This document shows, one piece after another, positions 9,501 to 14,000 of a DNA stretch of 17,673 bases. The stretch comes from Flavobacterium psychrophilum. Lineage in GTDB: Bacteria; Bacteroidota; Bacteroidia; Flavobacteriales; Flavobacteriaceae. The stretch spans positions 1-17,673 of the forward strand of contig CALPPS020000056.1 of assembly GCA_943325515.2 (NCBI GenBank), given 5' to 3'. The translations under genes were made by a program, and so were the position numbers. Position 1 is the stretch's first letter. The number at the start of each line of letters is the position of its first letter. The notes below the pieces were generated by a model. The model was not told the origin of the DNA and searched no databases. It saw only the letters and a program-made list of their open reading frames with translations.

Positions 9501-10856
9501 TATAACAGTTGCTCCAGTAACTGCAGCAACACTAGTAGCAGTTAAATTGGTGAATGTTGCTAATCCCGAAGAAACTGTTTTTGGAGTCGTTCCTCCTATA
9601 GACCATGTTCCTACACCAACAGTAGCAGCTACTGAAGCTGTACTTGAAGTTACTGTATTTCCATATTGATCTTGAATAGCAATAATAGGCTGCGTTGCAA
9701 AAGTACCTCCATTTGAAGTTGGCGCTGCTAATGCTGTTGCAATTCCTAATTTAGTAGCGGCTCCAGCACCAATTGCTTGAGTTACACTAGCTGTTGTATA
9801 TCCAGTTGCATTAACAACTATTGCTTTTGAACCAGAACTTTGTAATAATCCTGCTGGAACAGAAGCTGATGGAGTAAAAGTAATTTTACCTGCAGACACA
9901 GTATATCCAGCAGTTAAAGGAGTACCACCAATTGTAATACTTGAAATTGCAGTTCTCCATGCTGAATCATCTGTAAAAGTAACGTCAAAAGCGCCATCTA
10001 CTGTTGGAGAACTTGCAGCTGTTAAAGATGGAGGAGTTAAAGAAGCAGCCGATACTACTGTTCCTGTCAAACCTAAACTTGAAAAACCACCTGTCCCAGT
10101 TGCTGGTGTACTTGCATTCCATCCATAAATTCTAATTTGAATAGAAGCTAAACCGCTATATCCACTAGATGGAAAAGTTACTGATGTACTTGATACTGTT
10201 AAATCTGCACCTATTTGGCTTGCGGTACTTGTAAATCCTCCAACACTTGTATATATACCATATTTTGCAGGACCTGTTCCAGATGAACCTAACGCAAAAG
10301 ACAAAGTTGAGCTATTCAAATTTAGCGTAAAACCAGAAGCAGCTGTAACAGTAAAAGTTAAATAAGAATTATTACTTGCTAATGTAAGTGTGGATGCTCC
10401 GGACCAACCACTTGAGTTGAATCTCGCCGAACTAGAAGTTGCTGTCAAACCCGATCCTCTACTGCAAGTAACAGGGGTATTAATGTTAGCAGCAACAGTT
10501 GAGGCATTAACAGTTGCAGGAGTTCCTGTCCATGTAGAAGGAAACGTAACAATTGCCTGCCCTTTCACCTGATTAACTCCAAAGAACAGCACTAAAGTCA
10601 ATACCCCAAGGGCATTTACTTTAAAGCGGTGGCTTTGACTTAGCTTCATTTGCCCATAGACAGAAGCAGTGTTCTTTTGGATACATCCAAAAATCGAATA
10701 CACCAAAGTGGAAAGATAAGTGACCACGAAGACGTGGCTACCACTTTTTTCAAACAAAGAAGAGCTGGCGCTCAAACTGTTTTTAGAACTTGTCGCTAAC
10801 GCTTTTGAAAAGCTACGACCCAACGAACTAAACAATGTGTGTAAAATTGATTTCAT
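1..10856 (-). CDS. Giant multi-domain surface adhesin-like protein (YDG repeats), 3' end missing
   Basis: An open frame of about 3,618 codons starts at ATG 10856 and is still open at the left edge. I translated most of it by eye and found no stop; the frame is identical at both ends. It is probably exported and displayed on the cell surface, with no visible catalytic site. Approximate order by residue: long N-terminus with signal peptide (1-101); DUF1533/Shr-like (270-357); Big/invasin-like Ig (357-468); Cys-containing PPC-like (472-608); 'FxVSG' module (614-725); YDG 1-3; He_PIG-like; YDG 4-7; fibronectin III (1412-1497); beta-helix-like with autotransporter-associated repeats (1497-1792); second 'FxVSG'; YDG 8-10; He_PIG-like; YDG 11-13; 'GDVAVIGYN' module (2607-2805); third 'FxVSG'; YDG 14; He_PIG-like; YDG 15-16; jelly-roll; Ig modules. 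A T9SS sorting domain is expected beyond the edge but is not seen. Its own promoter candidate and an upstream terminator suggest separate transcription from the 1,276-residue neighbour. Substrate or partner is unknown. Confidence 0.9.
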   Translation of the reverse strand, partial: MKSILHTLFSSLGRSFSKALATSSKNSLSASSSLFEKSGSHVFVVTYLSTLVYSIFGCIQKNTASVYGQMKLSQSHRFKVNALGVLTLVLFFGVNQVKGQAIVTFPSTWTGTPATVNASTVAANINTPVTCSRGSGLTATSSSARFNSSGWSGASTLTLASNNSYLTFTVTAASGFTLNLNSSTLSFALGSSGTGPAKYGIYTSVGGFTSTASQIGADLTVSSTSVTFPSSGYSGLASIQIRIYGWNASTPATGTGGFSSLGLTGTVVSAASLTPPSLTAASSPTVDGAFDVTFTDDSAWRTAISSITIGGTPLTAGYTVSAGKITFTPSASVPAGLLQSSGSKAIVVNATGYTTASVTQAIGAGAATKLGIATALAAPTSNGGTFATQPIIAIQDQYGNTVTSSTASVAATVGVGTWSIGGTTPKTVSSGLATFTNLTATSVAAVTGATVIYTSTGLTQVTSGTFNIPAPAPANNNCSGAVALTINGSSNSIDNTFATDDTVSSPTCGSTTLGFTKGVWYTVTPSVGGTVTVTTCPSSASTIDTYLRVYTGGTPCSGFTTCAGSNDDNSSCTNNTASSLVSFTATANTTYYILCGLYDNTKTPGTITISATQPIPTISKTGTLSALSTTYGTASVTTTFNVSGANMGAGILVTPPTGYEVCLTSSGTYTPTVTVGASGTIASTPVFIRLAATTAVGSYAGNVVLTSAGATAVNVATLSSTVSEKALTITGLTGANKTYDGNAIASVTGTATLSGVISGDSVNVTLGGTPSYTFAQSSVGNIISITTSGYTISGSASGNYTLTQPTLTGNITSAPLTITGLTGENKAYDTTTSATFSGTAAYSGLVNGESFSVTGTPTASFATAAVGNGKTITVSGYTAPANYSVTQPSLTGNISALPVTITGLTVNDKVYDNTTTATLSGSAVLSGVLTADTANVTLGGTPVATFASSSVGTGIAVTVIGYSLNGSASGNYSLSQPSGFIANITEASTPVISSILTASATYGSVATNYQITATNTPNSFNATGLPGGLTLDSNTGIISGTPTSVGTFYVSISGSNIAGTGTTATLVYSVAPITLTLTAATAVSKIYNATTDATVTGATISGVLSGDTVYVTATGTFATKTVGTSKTVTINYSLNGADASKYSLASSTSTSSADITAFNLLVSEATASNKAYDGTNVATITGSTLEGVFSGDTVTISTTGTFASTTPATAIAVTSTQTLGGADAGNYTVTLPTSLSANITAKSLTVSGATAANKVYDGTNAATITGASIASGIVSGETVNLTATGTFSDKTKANGKTVTISYSLNGADASNYSLATATSTTTASITALALTISGAAATTKTYDATTAATITGTLSTPISGDIVSFTSGTSAFASANAGTGIVVTANCALSTGGDSANYTLTQPTGLTGTIIGSAPSAPTIGTAVAGNAQATITFTASASTGGSAITEYTVTSNPGGITATGSASPIIVTGLTNGTAYTFTVNGTNAIGTSSASAASNSVTPVIVNATAIVWSGANACASGSSPTWLTTANWCGGVLPSSTTVAQFGANGSSATIGFNLNGPPTGSTNIGGIEITNGATIARTLQNSSTTVDGTLTLYGVAISSINNVIIRNNSSSLFTIKNSTKLLNIALGNVTNNIINIDGTGGISISSVISGSGPLTKAGSGTGDLTLATGNTYTGKTTVSSGFISVTGESAFGANPSSFIANQITLNGGGIKASENTSFSSNRGITLGANGGIFSPLSTKTITLNNAITGTGGLTVNGAGTVIMPSAVTSYTYSGATTVTTGTLNITGITGITSTGITPTSQSVTFSSATPTNGTYKILPGSLVVTTQYFTTNIDISKTATFDYATSTITVSDNITPYMSGTATAAPFTTIYGTASAAQTFSISGTYITDAIIATAPNGFEVSSDGIIWGTTATFAQSSGSVTGSLGIRLAATATVGGTYNSTTIALTSTGAITVNITTAASGNSITPKAITISGVTANDKVYDGTTTATLNTSSASYLGLVNGDAFSNLSGTYIANFSPNKNVGNGKQIIITGFTAPSNNYSISAQPIGVTASITPLIITATVVSANNKVYDGTKNATFIATLNGIISPDVVTLNANGTFDNAYQTIGAGTPALATPSSFSISGVDSGNYTLDTSSLNNATYTADITPKALTISNPTASNKTYDGTTAAVITGTLVGVAPLNEDINAPDQVSLGYVYDSASSTTNGETPSYGTFASSSIGSGIVVTPNWFINGDTYNYTLIIPTGTLTANITAPGAPVINSSALASATYGVTASDYQITTDTLSNGVVIVSYNATNLPNGLSIDTTTGIISGTPSLAGVYNVELSVTNNLGTIGYLSLNYTITPKTLTLTTVTANDKEYDGTTSATISGTLNGVISGDSVTFSAAGTFDNATIGNNIPVTLGISSLNSSNYSVDTSSISGLTANITKRTLSFTGIVTTKVYDATTTATITVTNIGTLVGSEVATITPSAATFADKNAGTGKAVIATYTLGGSDAANYQLPSTLPTLTGTITKAPLTYTILANNKEYDGTTNATVTISGITGLVTGDFSNSISLTASNGTFASVNVGTGIAVSNVVVTLAPPASGIDNSGNYSITQPTSLTATIFEAFASGDVAVIGYNTSGTPDTISLLIVKDLTAGTTFYVNDNELASATATSFTDLSEGEASFTVKAGQTVTAGTVVVLPWGGAAISTTTYDWSVTTGFGLNNGPADEIYIYTASSITATTPTSFIYYARLGGTSAVPNGLTLGTTAIAPSVPASRYSTIGNVYNSCKSILLTEIGKTATSNWNTTGATTLASTDWSFTVLATCPTPTITTSGTLAALTTVYGSASATTTSFTVAGSNLTNSIAITAPTGFEVSTSATSGFTSSLTLTQTSGSVASTTIYVRLAATTSVINSPYSGAIVCASTGATAVNVATASSTVTPKSLTITGLLVANKVQSIGDFTATLSGTPVLNGVLSSDTANVTLGGTAVANFTQDTAGTPIPVVVSGYSISGSAAGNYALVQPSLTGTITLVASPVITSSSTFSSVYGTVASTYVITATSDASYPVTAYNATGLPTGLSVVTTTGEITGTPTATPGNYSVSIAATNDGGTTTAILTYTITAKPLTVSGATASAKVYNGTTAATILGYSLNGVYGSDVVSAIGTGIFTDKNVGTAKAVTATMTLTGADIAKYTLTQPTGLIAEITPLALTLSAVSAQNKVYDGTNAATITATLVGIVSGDSVTFNGTGTFASTAIGQGIEVTSTSTISGTDGGNYTFVQPTGLTANITDTIIYLNTFTGVSACPTNGNIPTMVTDATGTGLTRNTIICTTTGDVFNSTTLNVTSSVNNTSYIEFSASTIGGKKLNITGLYFFRQASASAPNQLEVRYSTDDFATSTSWGAAPNSPTSGTGITWDFTDFTTPVNGTVKFRLYPYGTQRANGTTASASGTFRVDDVTIYGNVVYGPTAASIATTGSTSVCLGTSSAITATITDGTAPYTVVYSDGTSNTTVTNYQSGSAISVTPNTTVSYTLVSVTDAYSNLLNTNLTGTATVTVNPTPTATAPSSQTYCSGNTAPAMTLTGTPSGVTFDISGGSAIGLADITEVTSIPSFTTNEGTATVTITPKANGCTGSAVTYF
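520..1040 (-). other. Jelly-roll-like (carbohydrate-binding-like) module
   Basis: After the last YDG repeat the chain reads IIYLNTFTGVSACPTNGNIP, then 'SYIEFSASTIGGKKLNITGL', YFFRQASASAPNQLEVRYST, WDFTDFTTPVNGTVKFRLYP and GTFRVDDVTIYGNV. The 'F.......L.VRYSTD....T.W......TW.F........V.FRLY......GT.R.DDV...G' pattern is typical of concanavalin-like jelly-roll domains in T9SS cargo. The N-terminus of the 1,276-residue neighbour has the same closing motif (GTWRFDNVSFLG). Ligand unknown. Confidence 0.5.
1050..2090 (-). repeat. YDG repeat cluster 3 (modules 14-16) with He_PIG-like insert
   Basis: Module 14 (about 1815-2090) has lost the YDG signature (NKVQSIGDFTATLSG) but keeps VLSSDTANVTLGGTAVANF and YALVQPSLTGTIT. 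A He_PIG-like module (about 1550-1810) has YNATGLPTGLSVVTTTGEIT. Modules 15 (KVYNGTTAATILG, near 1495) and 16 (KVYDGTNAATITA, near 1245) follow. The array ends YTFVQPTGLTANITD. The cluster is shorter than the first two but keeps their order. Confidence 0.65.
2100..2440 (-). repeat. 'FxVSG ... GFEVS' module, copy 3
   Basis: Residues about 2805-2919 carry TTVYGSASATTTSFTVAG, 'ITAPTGFEVSTSATSGF', 'STTIYVRLAATTSVINSPYS' and IVCASTGATAVNVAT. It starts the third super-unit, again before a YDG module. Confidence 0.6.
2440..3035 (-). other. Non-repetitive 'GDVAVIGYN' module
   Basis: Residues about 2607-2805 differ from the surrounding repeats: GDVAVIGYNTSGTPDTISLL, IVKDLTAGTTFYVNDNELAS, FTVKAGQTVTAGTVVVLPWG, 'TGFGLNNGPADEIYIYTASS', FIYYARLGG, 'YNSCKSILLTEIGKTATSNW'. 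The start resembles a widespread extracellular module of the form 'GDIAF.G.N.DG.D.F.F..L.DI.AGT.I.FTDN.W' found in large secreted proteins of Bacteroidota and Cyanobacteria; I know of no assigned function. It carries most of the Trp and Asp of this part of the protein and is a candidate functional (ligand-binding) module. Confidence 0.5.
3035..4945 (-). repeat. YDG repeat cluster 2 (modules 8-13) with He_PIG-like insert
   Basis: Six YDG modules: KVYDGTTTATLNT (near 4900), KVYDGTKNATFIA (4630), KTYDGTTAAVITG (4360), KEYDGTTSATISG (3765), KVYDATTTATITV (3515) and KEYDGTTNATVTI (3270). Between 10 and 11 (about 3820-4090) is a He_PIG-like module with YNATNLPNGLSIDTTTGIIS and GTPSLAGVYNVELSVTNNLG. 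Module 10 is longer than usual, with an Asn/Asp-rich insert (LNEDINAPDQVSLGYVYDS). The order 3 YDG - He_PIG - 3 YDG mirrors cluster 1. Confidence 0.7.
4945..5300 (-). repeat. 'FxVSG ... GFEVS' module, copy 2
   Basis: Residues about 1852-1970 carry FTTIYGTASAAQTFSISG, ATAPNGFEVSSDG, then 'GSLGIRLAATATVGGTYNST' and IALTSTGAITVNI. Same order of motifs as copy 1, and it again directly precedes YDG modules (8-10). The strand before it (about 5300-5480) is a less conserved linker with TPTSQSVTFSSATPTNGTYK. Confidence 0.6.
5480..6365 (-). repeat. Beta-helix-like region with autotransporter-associated beta-strand repeats
   Basis: Residues about 1497-1792 begin with a short Cys/Trp-containing stretch (VWSGANACASG, WLTTANWCGGVLP). 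Asn/Ile-rich strands follow (NNVIIRNNSSS, NVTNNIINIDGTGG), then repeats of the form 'GPLTKAGSGTGDLTLATGNT' with YTGKTTVSSGFISVTG, and 'GTGGLTVNGAGTV' with YTYSGATTVTTGTLNITG. The 'G.G.LTL.G.NTYTG.TTV..G.L.V.G' motif is that of the autotransporter-associated beta-strand repeat, which forms extended beta-helices. It is less common in T9SS-type mosaics. Confidence 0.65.
6365..6620 (-). other. Fibronectin type III-like module
   Basis: Residues about 1412-1497 read 'APSAPTIGTAVAGNAQATITF', 'GGSAITEYTVTSNPGG' and 'PIIVTGLTNGTAYTFTVNGTN'. The 'P..P.IG.A..G...ATI.F....GG..IT.Y.V' start and the 'V.GLTNGT.YTF.V.A.N' end are the standard bacterial FN3 signature. It sits between YDG module 7 and the beta-helix-like region. 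Confidence 0.75.
6620..7650 (-). repeat. YDG repeat cluster 1b (modules 4-7)
   Basis: Four modules continue the YDG array: KIYNATTDATVTG (near 7600), KAYDGTNVATITG (near 7350), KVYDGTNAATITG (near 7090) and KTYDATTAATITG (near 6830). Modules 4 and 6 share an unusual 'VTI.YSLNGADAS.YSLA' segment that 5 and 7 lack, so the block looks like two copies of a two-module unit of about 170 residues. Module 7 ends YTLTQPTGLTGTI and leads into the fibronectin III domain. Confidence 0.75.
7650..7900 (-). repeat. Putative Ig (He_PIG-like) module, copy 1
   Basis: Residues about 985-1069 contain 'ASATYGSVATNYQITATN', FNATGLPGGLTLDSNTGIISGTP and TFYVSISGSNIAGTG. The 'A.GLP.GL..D..TG.I.GTP...G...V...A.N..G' pattern is diagnostic of the putative Ig (He_PIG, cadherin-like) family. 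Two further copies lie near 3820-4090 and 1550-1810, each sandwiched between YDG modules. Confidence 0.7.
7915..8680 (-). repeat. YDG repeat cluster 1a (modules 1-3)
   Basis: Three modules of roughly 80-85 residues carry 'LTITGLT..NK.YD..T.AT.SG', then 'SG....DS..V...GTP...F', then 'VG....V..SGY...G...GNY.LTQP.LTGNIT'. This is the YDG-type repeat seen in multiple copies in bacterial surface proteins. The signature Y-D-x is near 8640 (KTYDGN), 8370 (KAYDTT) and 8120 (KVYDNT). They are predicted beta-sandwich spacers that extend the adhesin. Confidence 0.75.
8680..9015 (-). repeat. 'FxVSGxN ... GFEVS' beta-sandwich module, copy 1
   Basis: Residues about 614-725 run 'LSTTYGTASVTTTFNVSG', then VTPPTGYEV, then 'TPVFIRLAATTAVGSYAGNV' and an 'L.S.GA.AVNVAT' ending. 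It is a recurrent but, to my knowledge, unnamed flavobacterial surface module. It recurs near 4945-5300 and 2100-2440 in this protein and once in the 600-residue protein encoded on the other strand. Each copy in the giant protein directly precedes a block of YDG repeats, so it may open each super-unit. Confidence 0.6.
9030..9440 (-). other. PPC-like (pre-peptidase C-terminal) beta-sandwich module
   Basis: Residues about 472-608 begin NNNCSGAVALTI and continue with GVWYTVTPSVGGTVTVTTC, an aspartate-rich loop AGSNDDNSSC and TANTTYYILCGLYD. The 'NDNC..A..L', 'VWY..TP', 'GTVTV.TC' and 'C.DD' motifs are those of PPC-like domains in secreted Bacteroidota proteins. Unlike most modules of this protein it is Cys-containing and may carry disulfides. 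The Asp-rich loop could bind calcium; that is inference. Confidence 0.55.
9785..10050 (-). other. DUF1533 / Shr hemoglobin-interacting-like module
   Basis: Residues about 270-357 follow the pattern 'AISSITIGGTPLTAGYTVS ... ITFTPSASVP ... KAIVVNATGYTTASVTQ'. This matches the DUF1533 family, also described as the Shr hemoglobin-interacting domain. In Bacteroidota such modules usually occur as structural beads in large surface proteins, so heme or hemoglobin binding is not implied. Identification is by eye from the 'A..I..I.V.G..L..GYTVS.G.ITF' and 'I.V.ATGY..A.V.Q' motifs. Confidence 0.5.
10554..10856 (-). other. Extended N-terminal export region of the giant protein
   Basis: The first 101 codons hold two hydrophobic segments. 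The second, residues 70-101, is a complete standard signal peptide by itself: it starts at Met70 (ATG 10649) with basic residues, has the hydrophobic core ALGVLTLVLFFGV and ends KGQA, a typical flavobacterial cleavage region. Before it lie 69 in-frame residues rich in Ser, with Lys/Arg and a second hydrophobic run (about 42-59, VFVVTYLSTLVYSIFGCI). Either ATG 10856 is the real start and the signal is extended, or translation starts at 10649. An A/T-rich leader and a promoter-like box lie just before 10856 and nothing similar precedes 10649, so I chose 10856. Confidence 0.6.
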
Positions 10857-10884
10857 TGATAAAATTTTGTTAAATTAGATAGGG

Positions 10885-10914
10885 TAAAAATAGAAAAGGA
10901 TTTCAACAGTGCAA
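10885..10914 (-). promoter_or_regulatory. Candidate promoter of the giant adhesin gene
   Basis: On the minus strand TTG (10914-10912) is followed after 19 bases by TATTTTTA (10892-10885). This fits the Bacteroidota -33/-7 pattern (TTG, TAnnTTTG) except for the last base of the -7 box. The box ends 28 bases before ATG 10856, which supports that start over the internal Met70. In such AT-rich DNA similar matches arise by chance. Confidence 0.35.
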
Positions 10915-11040
10915 CATTGTCTAAAGTTACTATTGTGTTAACAAATAATCACATAGCAATTAGTCGCTTTTTTTTGTTTTTTATCGATAAAAAAATAAAA
11001 GTTGTTGACAAAAAAATCTTTGTGAAATAAAATTGTTAAT

Positions 11041-11080
11041 AAAAAAATCTTCCTAAAAATAAATTTGTAGGAAGATTTTT
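11041..11080 (-). terminator. Rho-independent terminator of the 1,276-residue protein gene
   Basis: A perfect 13-bp inverted repeat (AAAAATCTTCCTA at 11043-11055 and TAGGAAGATTTTT at 11068-11080) encloses a 12-base loop. Read on the minus strand it begins about 20 bases after the stop codon of the 11100-14930 gene, and the downstream arm runs into seven T (11047-11041). This is an intrinsic terminator and argues against full co-transcription with the giant gene downstream. The A-rich arm makes it partly bidirectional. Confidence 0.8.
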
Positions 11081-11099
11081 AAAAATCGAATTTGATTCT

Positions 11100-14000
11100 T
11101 TAATTCAGAATTTTTCTGTAAAAAGATAAATTATCTTTAGTTATTATTTTTAAAACTAAAACTTGCTGCGTAGATGGAGCAGAAAATTGAAACTCAGAAG
11201 TAGCTAAATTTTTAAAATCATTAAGGATTCTGCCTTGAATGTCATAAACCACAACTTCACCAATGGGTGTTGTATCAGATTGTATAGTAATAAAATCATG
11301 GGACTTAAAAACTATAAAAGAAGAAGATAAAGCTGAATAATCAGAATTTGAAAGTGAGGTATCGGTATAACGCAACACAAATCGATCATTAAAAGTCCCT
11401 TGATCAGTTGTAAAAACATAAGGGGCTTGTCTTAAATTAAAAATAATATGAAGCAATTTATCTTCTAAATAAATAGATTGCCCTTGTTCAAACAATCCAT
11501 CAACGGCTGCTATGGCAATAGTAAATTCACCAGCCGTTTGAGCATGATACCCCAATGGAACATGGTCATTTTCATCAAACGGCAATCCCCTACCCTGTAT
11601 AATCTGACTTTCGGAACCAATCAAAGAATATAAAATAGTAGCATCGGCAACTCTAGTATGTGCATCAAAAATTCTATCTTTTTGATGGGTTGCTCCTTCA
11701 CAATAAGCCACTAAGGCCCTACTAAAATAATTAGTTGCATCGATTAAATCAATCCAAATGCTGTGTTTATCGTTTTCAGAGGTGGCTAACATAGGGCCAG
11801 TTTTAAAAAACTGACTGTTATCACCTTTACTTCTCATAGTATTGGTAAAAGTAACCGCTTTTGTTGCATCAGCAGGGCCGTCAACCATGGAAACAAAGAA
11901 GCCTTGACCCGCTGCAATATAACCGTTGAAGGTCGCAGGACCCGAAGAACTTCCTGAAGCATTGTAAGTGATGTAATCCGTTGTAGCATAATTGGTAGTG
12001 TAAGTCAACGTACTATAAAATGGATTTAAGCTTGATTCAGGTGAAGAAGTGTGAGTCCACAAACACACATTCCCTTCAATGTAAGTATTGGCATTTAAAA
12101 AGTCTATTGCTTTAATGGCAGAAGGATAGGGATTACCTATTAAATTCAAATTATCCTCTGTTTTATCTATAGAAACTCCATTAACTCCAGGATAAACATC
12201 ACCTTGATATAAACCTCTGGCAATTGGAACGGTTAAGGTTCCATTATTGGGAATTCCAGTAAAAACACCTGTTAGAGTACCCGTCCATCCAAAAGAATTG
12301 GATGCCCTAACAATATATCCTTTTCCGATGTCCATATTTCCAGAAGCCGCAGCCCAGTTGCCTTGGCATGTATTTCCTCCAGTGCCATTGCCATTATATG
12401 CTAGAGTATCCCAATAATATTTATATCCCATCGAAGGAGTGATATACAAATTATCAATGGACTGTGAGGCAATTGGGGAAGACCAGTACACATAATCATA
12501 GCCATGCAACGGTTTAGGAACAGTGCCCACATCGCGTTTGTACGTTATGTTGCCAGAGTTAATTAATCCTGAGGGATTTACTTGAACTAAACTAGAGCCA
12601 CTCACAAAATTTAATATTCCAGGAGTTGCAGAAGCATCAACAAGTACTTCGTTTTGAACGTTAAAAGTATCTCCTGAAGATACAACGACATTTTTATTTG
12701 AATTAACTTTCAAAGAACAAGCTTCTAAATTGCCAACACCTGCACCTGGAGAAGTATAATCAGAATCAAATACTACTTGTTTTGTAGAGGTTGGTGAACC
12801 ATTTGTCCAACCACTTCCATTCCACGTAGTCGAAGAAACGGTTACAGTTTCTGAAGCAGAATTTGAAGTAGGGCAAGGAGAATTTTGAACTACTGCTCTA
12901 TAATAAGTTGTAGCGGTTACACCAGTTGCTGTCAATGAAGTCGTAGTGTTTGAAATAGTGGATACACCCGTTGCAAAAGTACTGTCCGTTGAGGATTGCC
13001 AATATAAAACTGAACCTGTATTTCCAGATAATGACAGTGAGGTATTTGCTGTGGAAGTACAAACGGCAGCACTACCTGATACCGTTCCTCCAACAGAAGC
13101 AGTACTAATAGTAAAAGGGCCAGCTATTGATGATGTAACGGAACATCCTGTTACTCCATTGCCAACTGTAACAGTATATCCGATAGAAGCAGCTGCTGTT
13201 GGAGTAAAAGTAGTACCTATTCCTACTGGATTATTTCCAGGTTTTTTAATCCAAGAATAGGTTATAGTTCCTGAACCCGTTGCAACAACAGTCAAAGGAC
13301 TAAAAGTACCTCCTGTACAAATAGTTTGTGGTGCAGTGGGTCCAAAAGAAGAAATTACTGGTGGCGCTACTACTGTAATAGTATTACTTCTTGAAGTTGC
13401 AGATTGACAATTAGGCGTTGCTTGATTACTATAATTGACAGTTACGGTTTTGGATCCAGCAGTTAGCCAAATAATTACTGCTGAATTACTTGTGCTTGTT
13501 CCACCTGAAGAAAGAGTATAATCAGTACCTAAAACAGCAGGTGGAGCTGCACTACTGGTTCCATTATAAAAATTCCAAGTGTAATTTGATTTACCTGGTG
13601 CAGTAGTATAAGTTGTTGAAGCACCTACACAATAATTACCCGAAGGAGGAGAAGTCCAAGTTGGAGTACCAGGTAAAGTATACACAGTAGTAGAAGAAGA
13701 AACTGAAGCTCCAGAACAGGAACTATATGTTACAGAAGCTGAAAACGTAGCATTACCACCTGCAAGTACCCATTGAATGGTTACGGTTTCAGAAGCAGTT
13801 GAACCAGCGGTTATGATATAATCTGGTGGATTAGTTGATGCCGATGCTGGAAAACCATTTTTAAGAAAAGTCCAAGAATAATTATCCATACCCGATTGGG
13901 TGGTGTAAACAATATCTGTACTTGCACAAGAATTAGTGCCTGCAGATGAAATAAATGTTGGAGAAGAACCAGCATTTACGGTAACAACTGCAGAGCCAGA

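Larger units (their letters stand above)
10857..11099. other. Spacer between the two large minus-strand genes
   Basis: These 243 bases hold the terminator (11041-11080), the candidate promoter (10885-10914) and, between them, an AT-rich imperfect palindrome centred on TTATCGATAA (10981-10990) flanked by T-runs and A-runs. No ORF, tRNA or riboswitch-like structure is seen. The palindrome could be a protein-binding site or a second weak terminator; nothing decides between these. Confidence 0.4.

Noticed and set aside
10680..10690. Lipobox-like SIFGC at residues 54-58 of the giant protein
   Set aside because: Phe at the -2 position and a second, complete signal peptide downstream make lipoprotein processing unlikely.
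10724..10737. CCACG-AAGA-CGTGG hairpin inside the N-terminal coding region
   Set aside because: A 5-bp stem in coding DNA with no T-run; it is expected by chance and too weak to call regulatory.
1..10856. Possible frameshifts splitting the giant gene into several genes
   Set aside because: The frame starting at 10856 reads recognisable domains throughout and is unchanged at the left edge, including across the C7 run near 2791.
12946..13260. 104-codon open frame on the plus strand
   Set aside because: It is antisense to the Ig modules of the 1,276-residue protein. Its Val/Ala/Pro-rich composition comes from reading Thr/Ser-rich codons backwards, and it has no start context.
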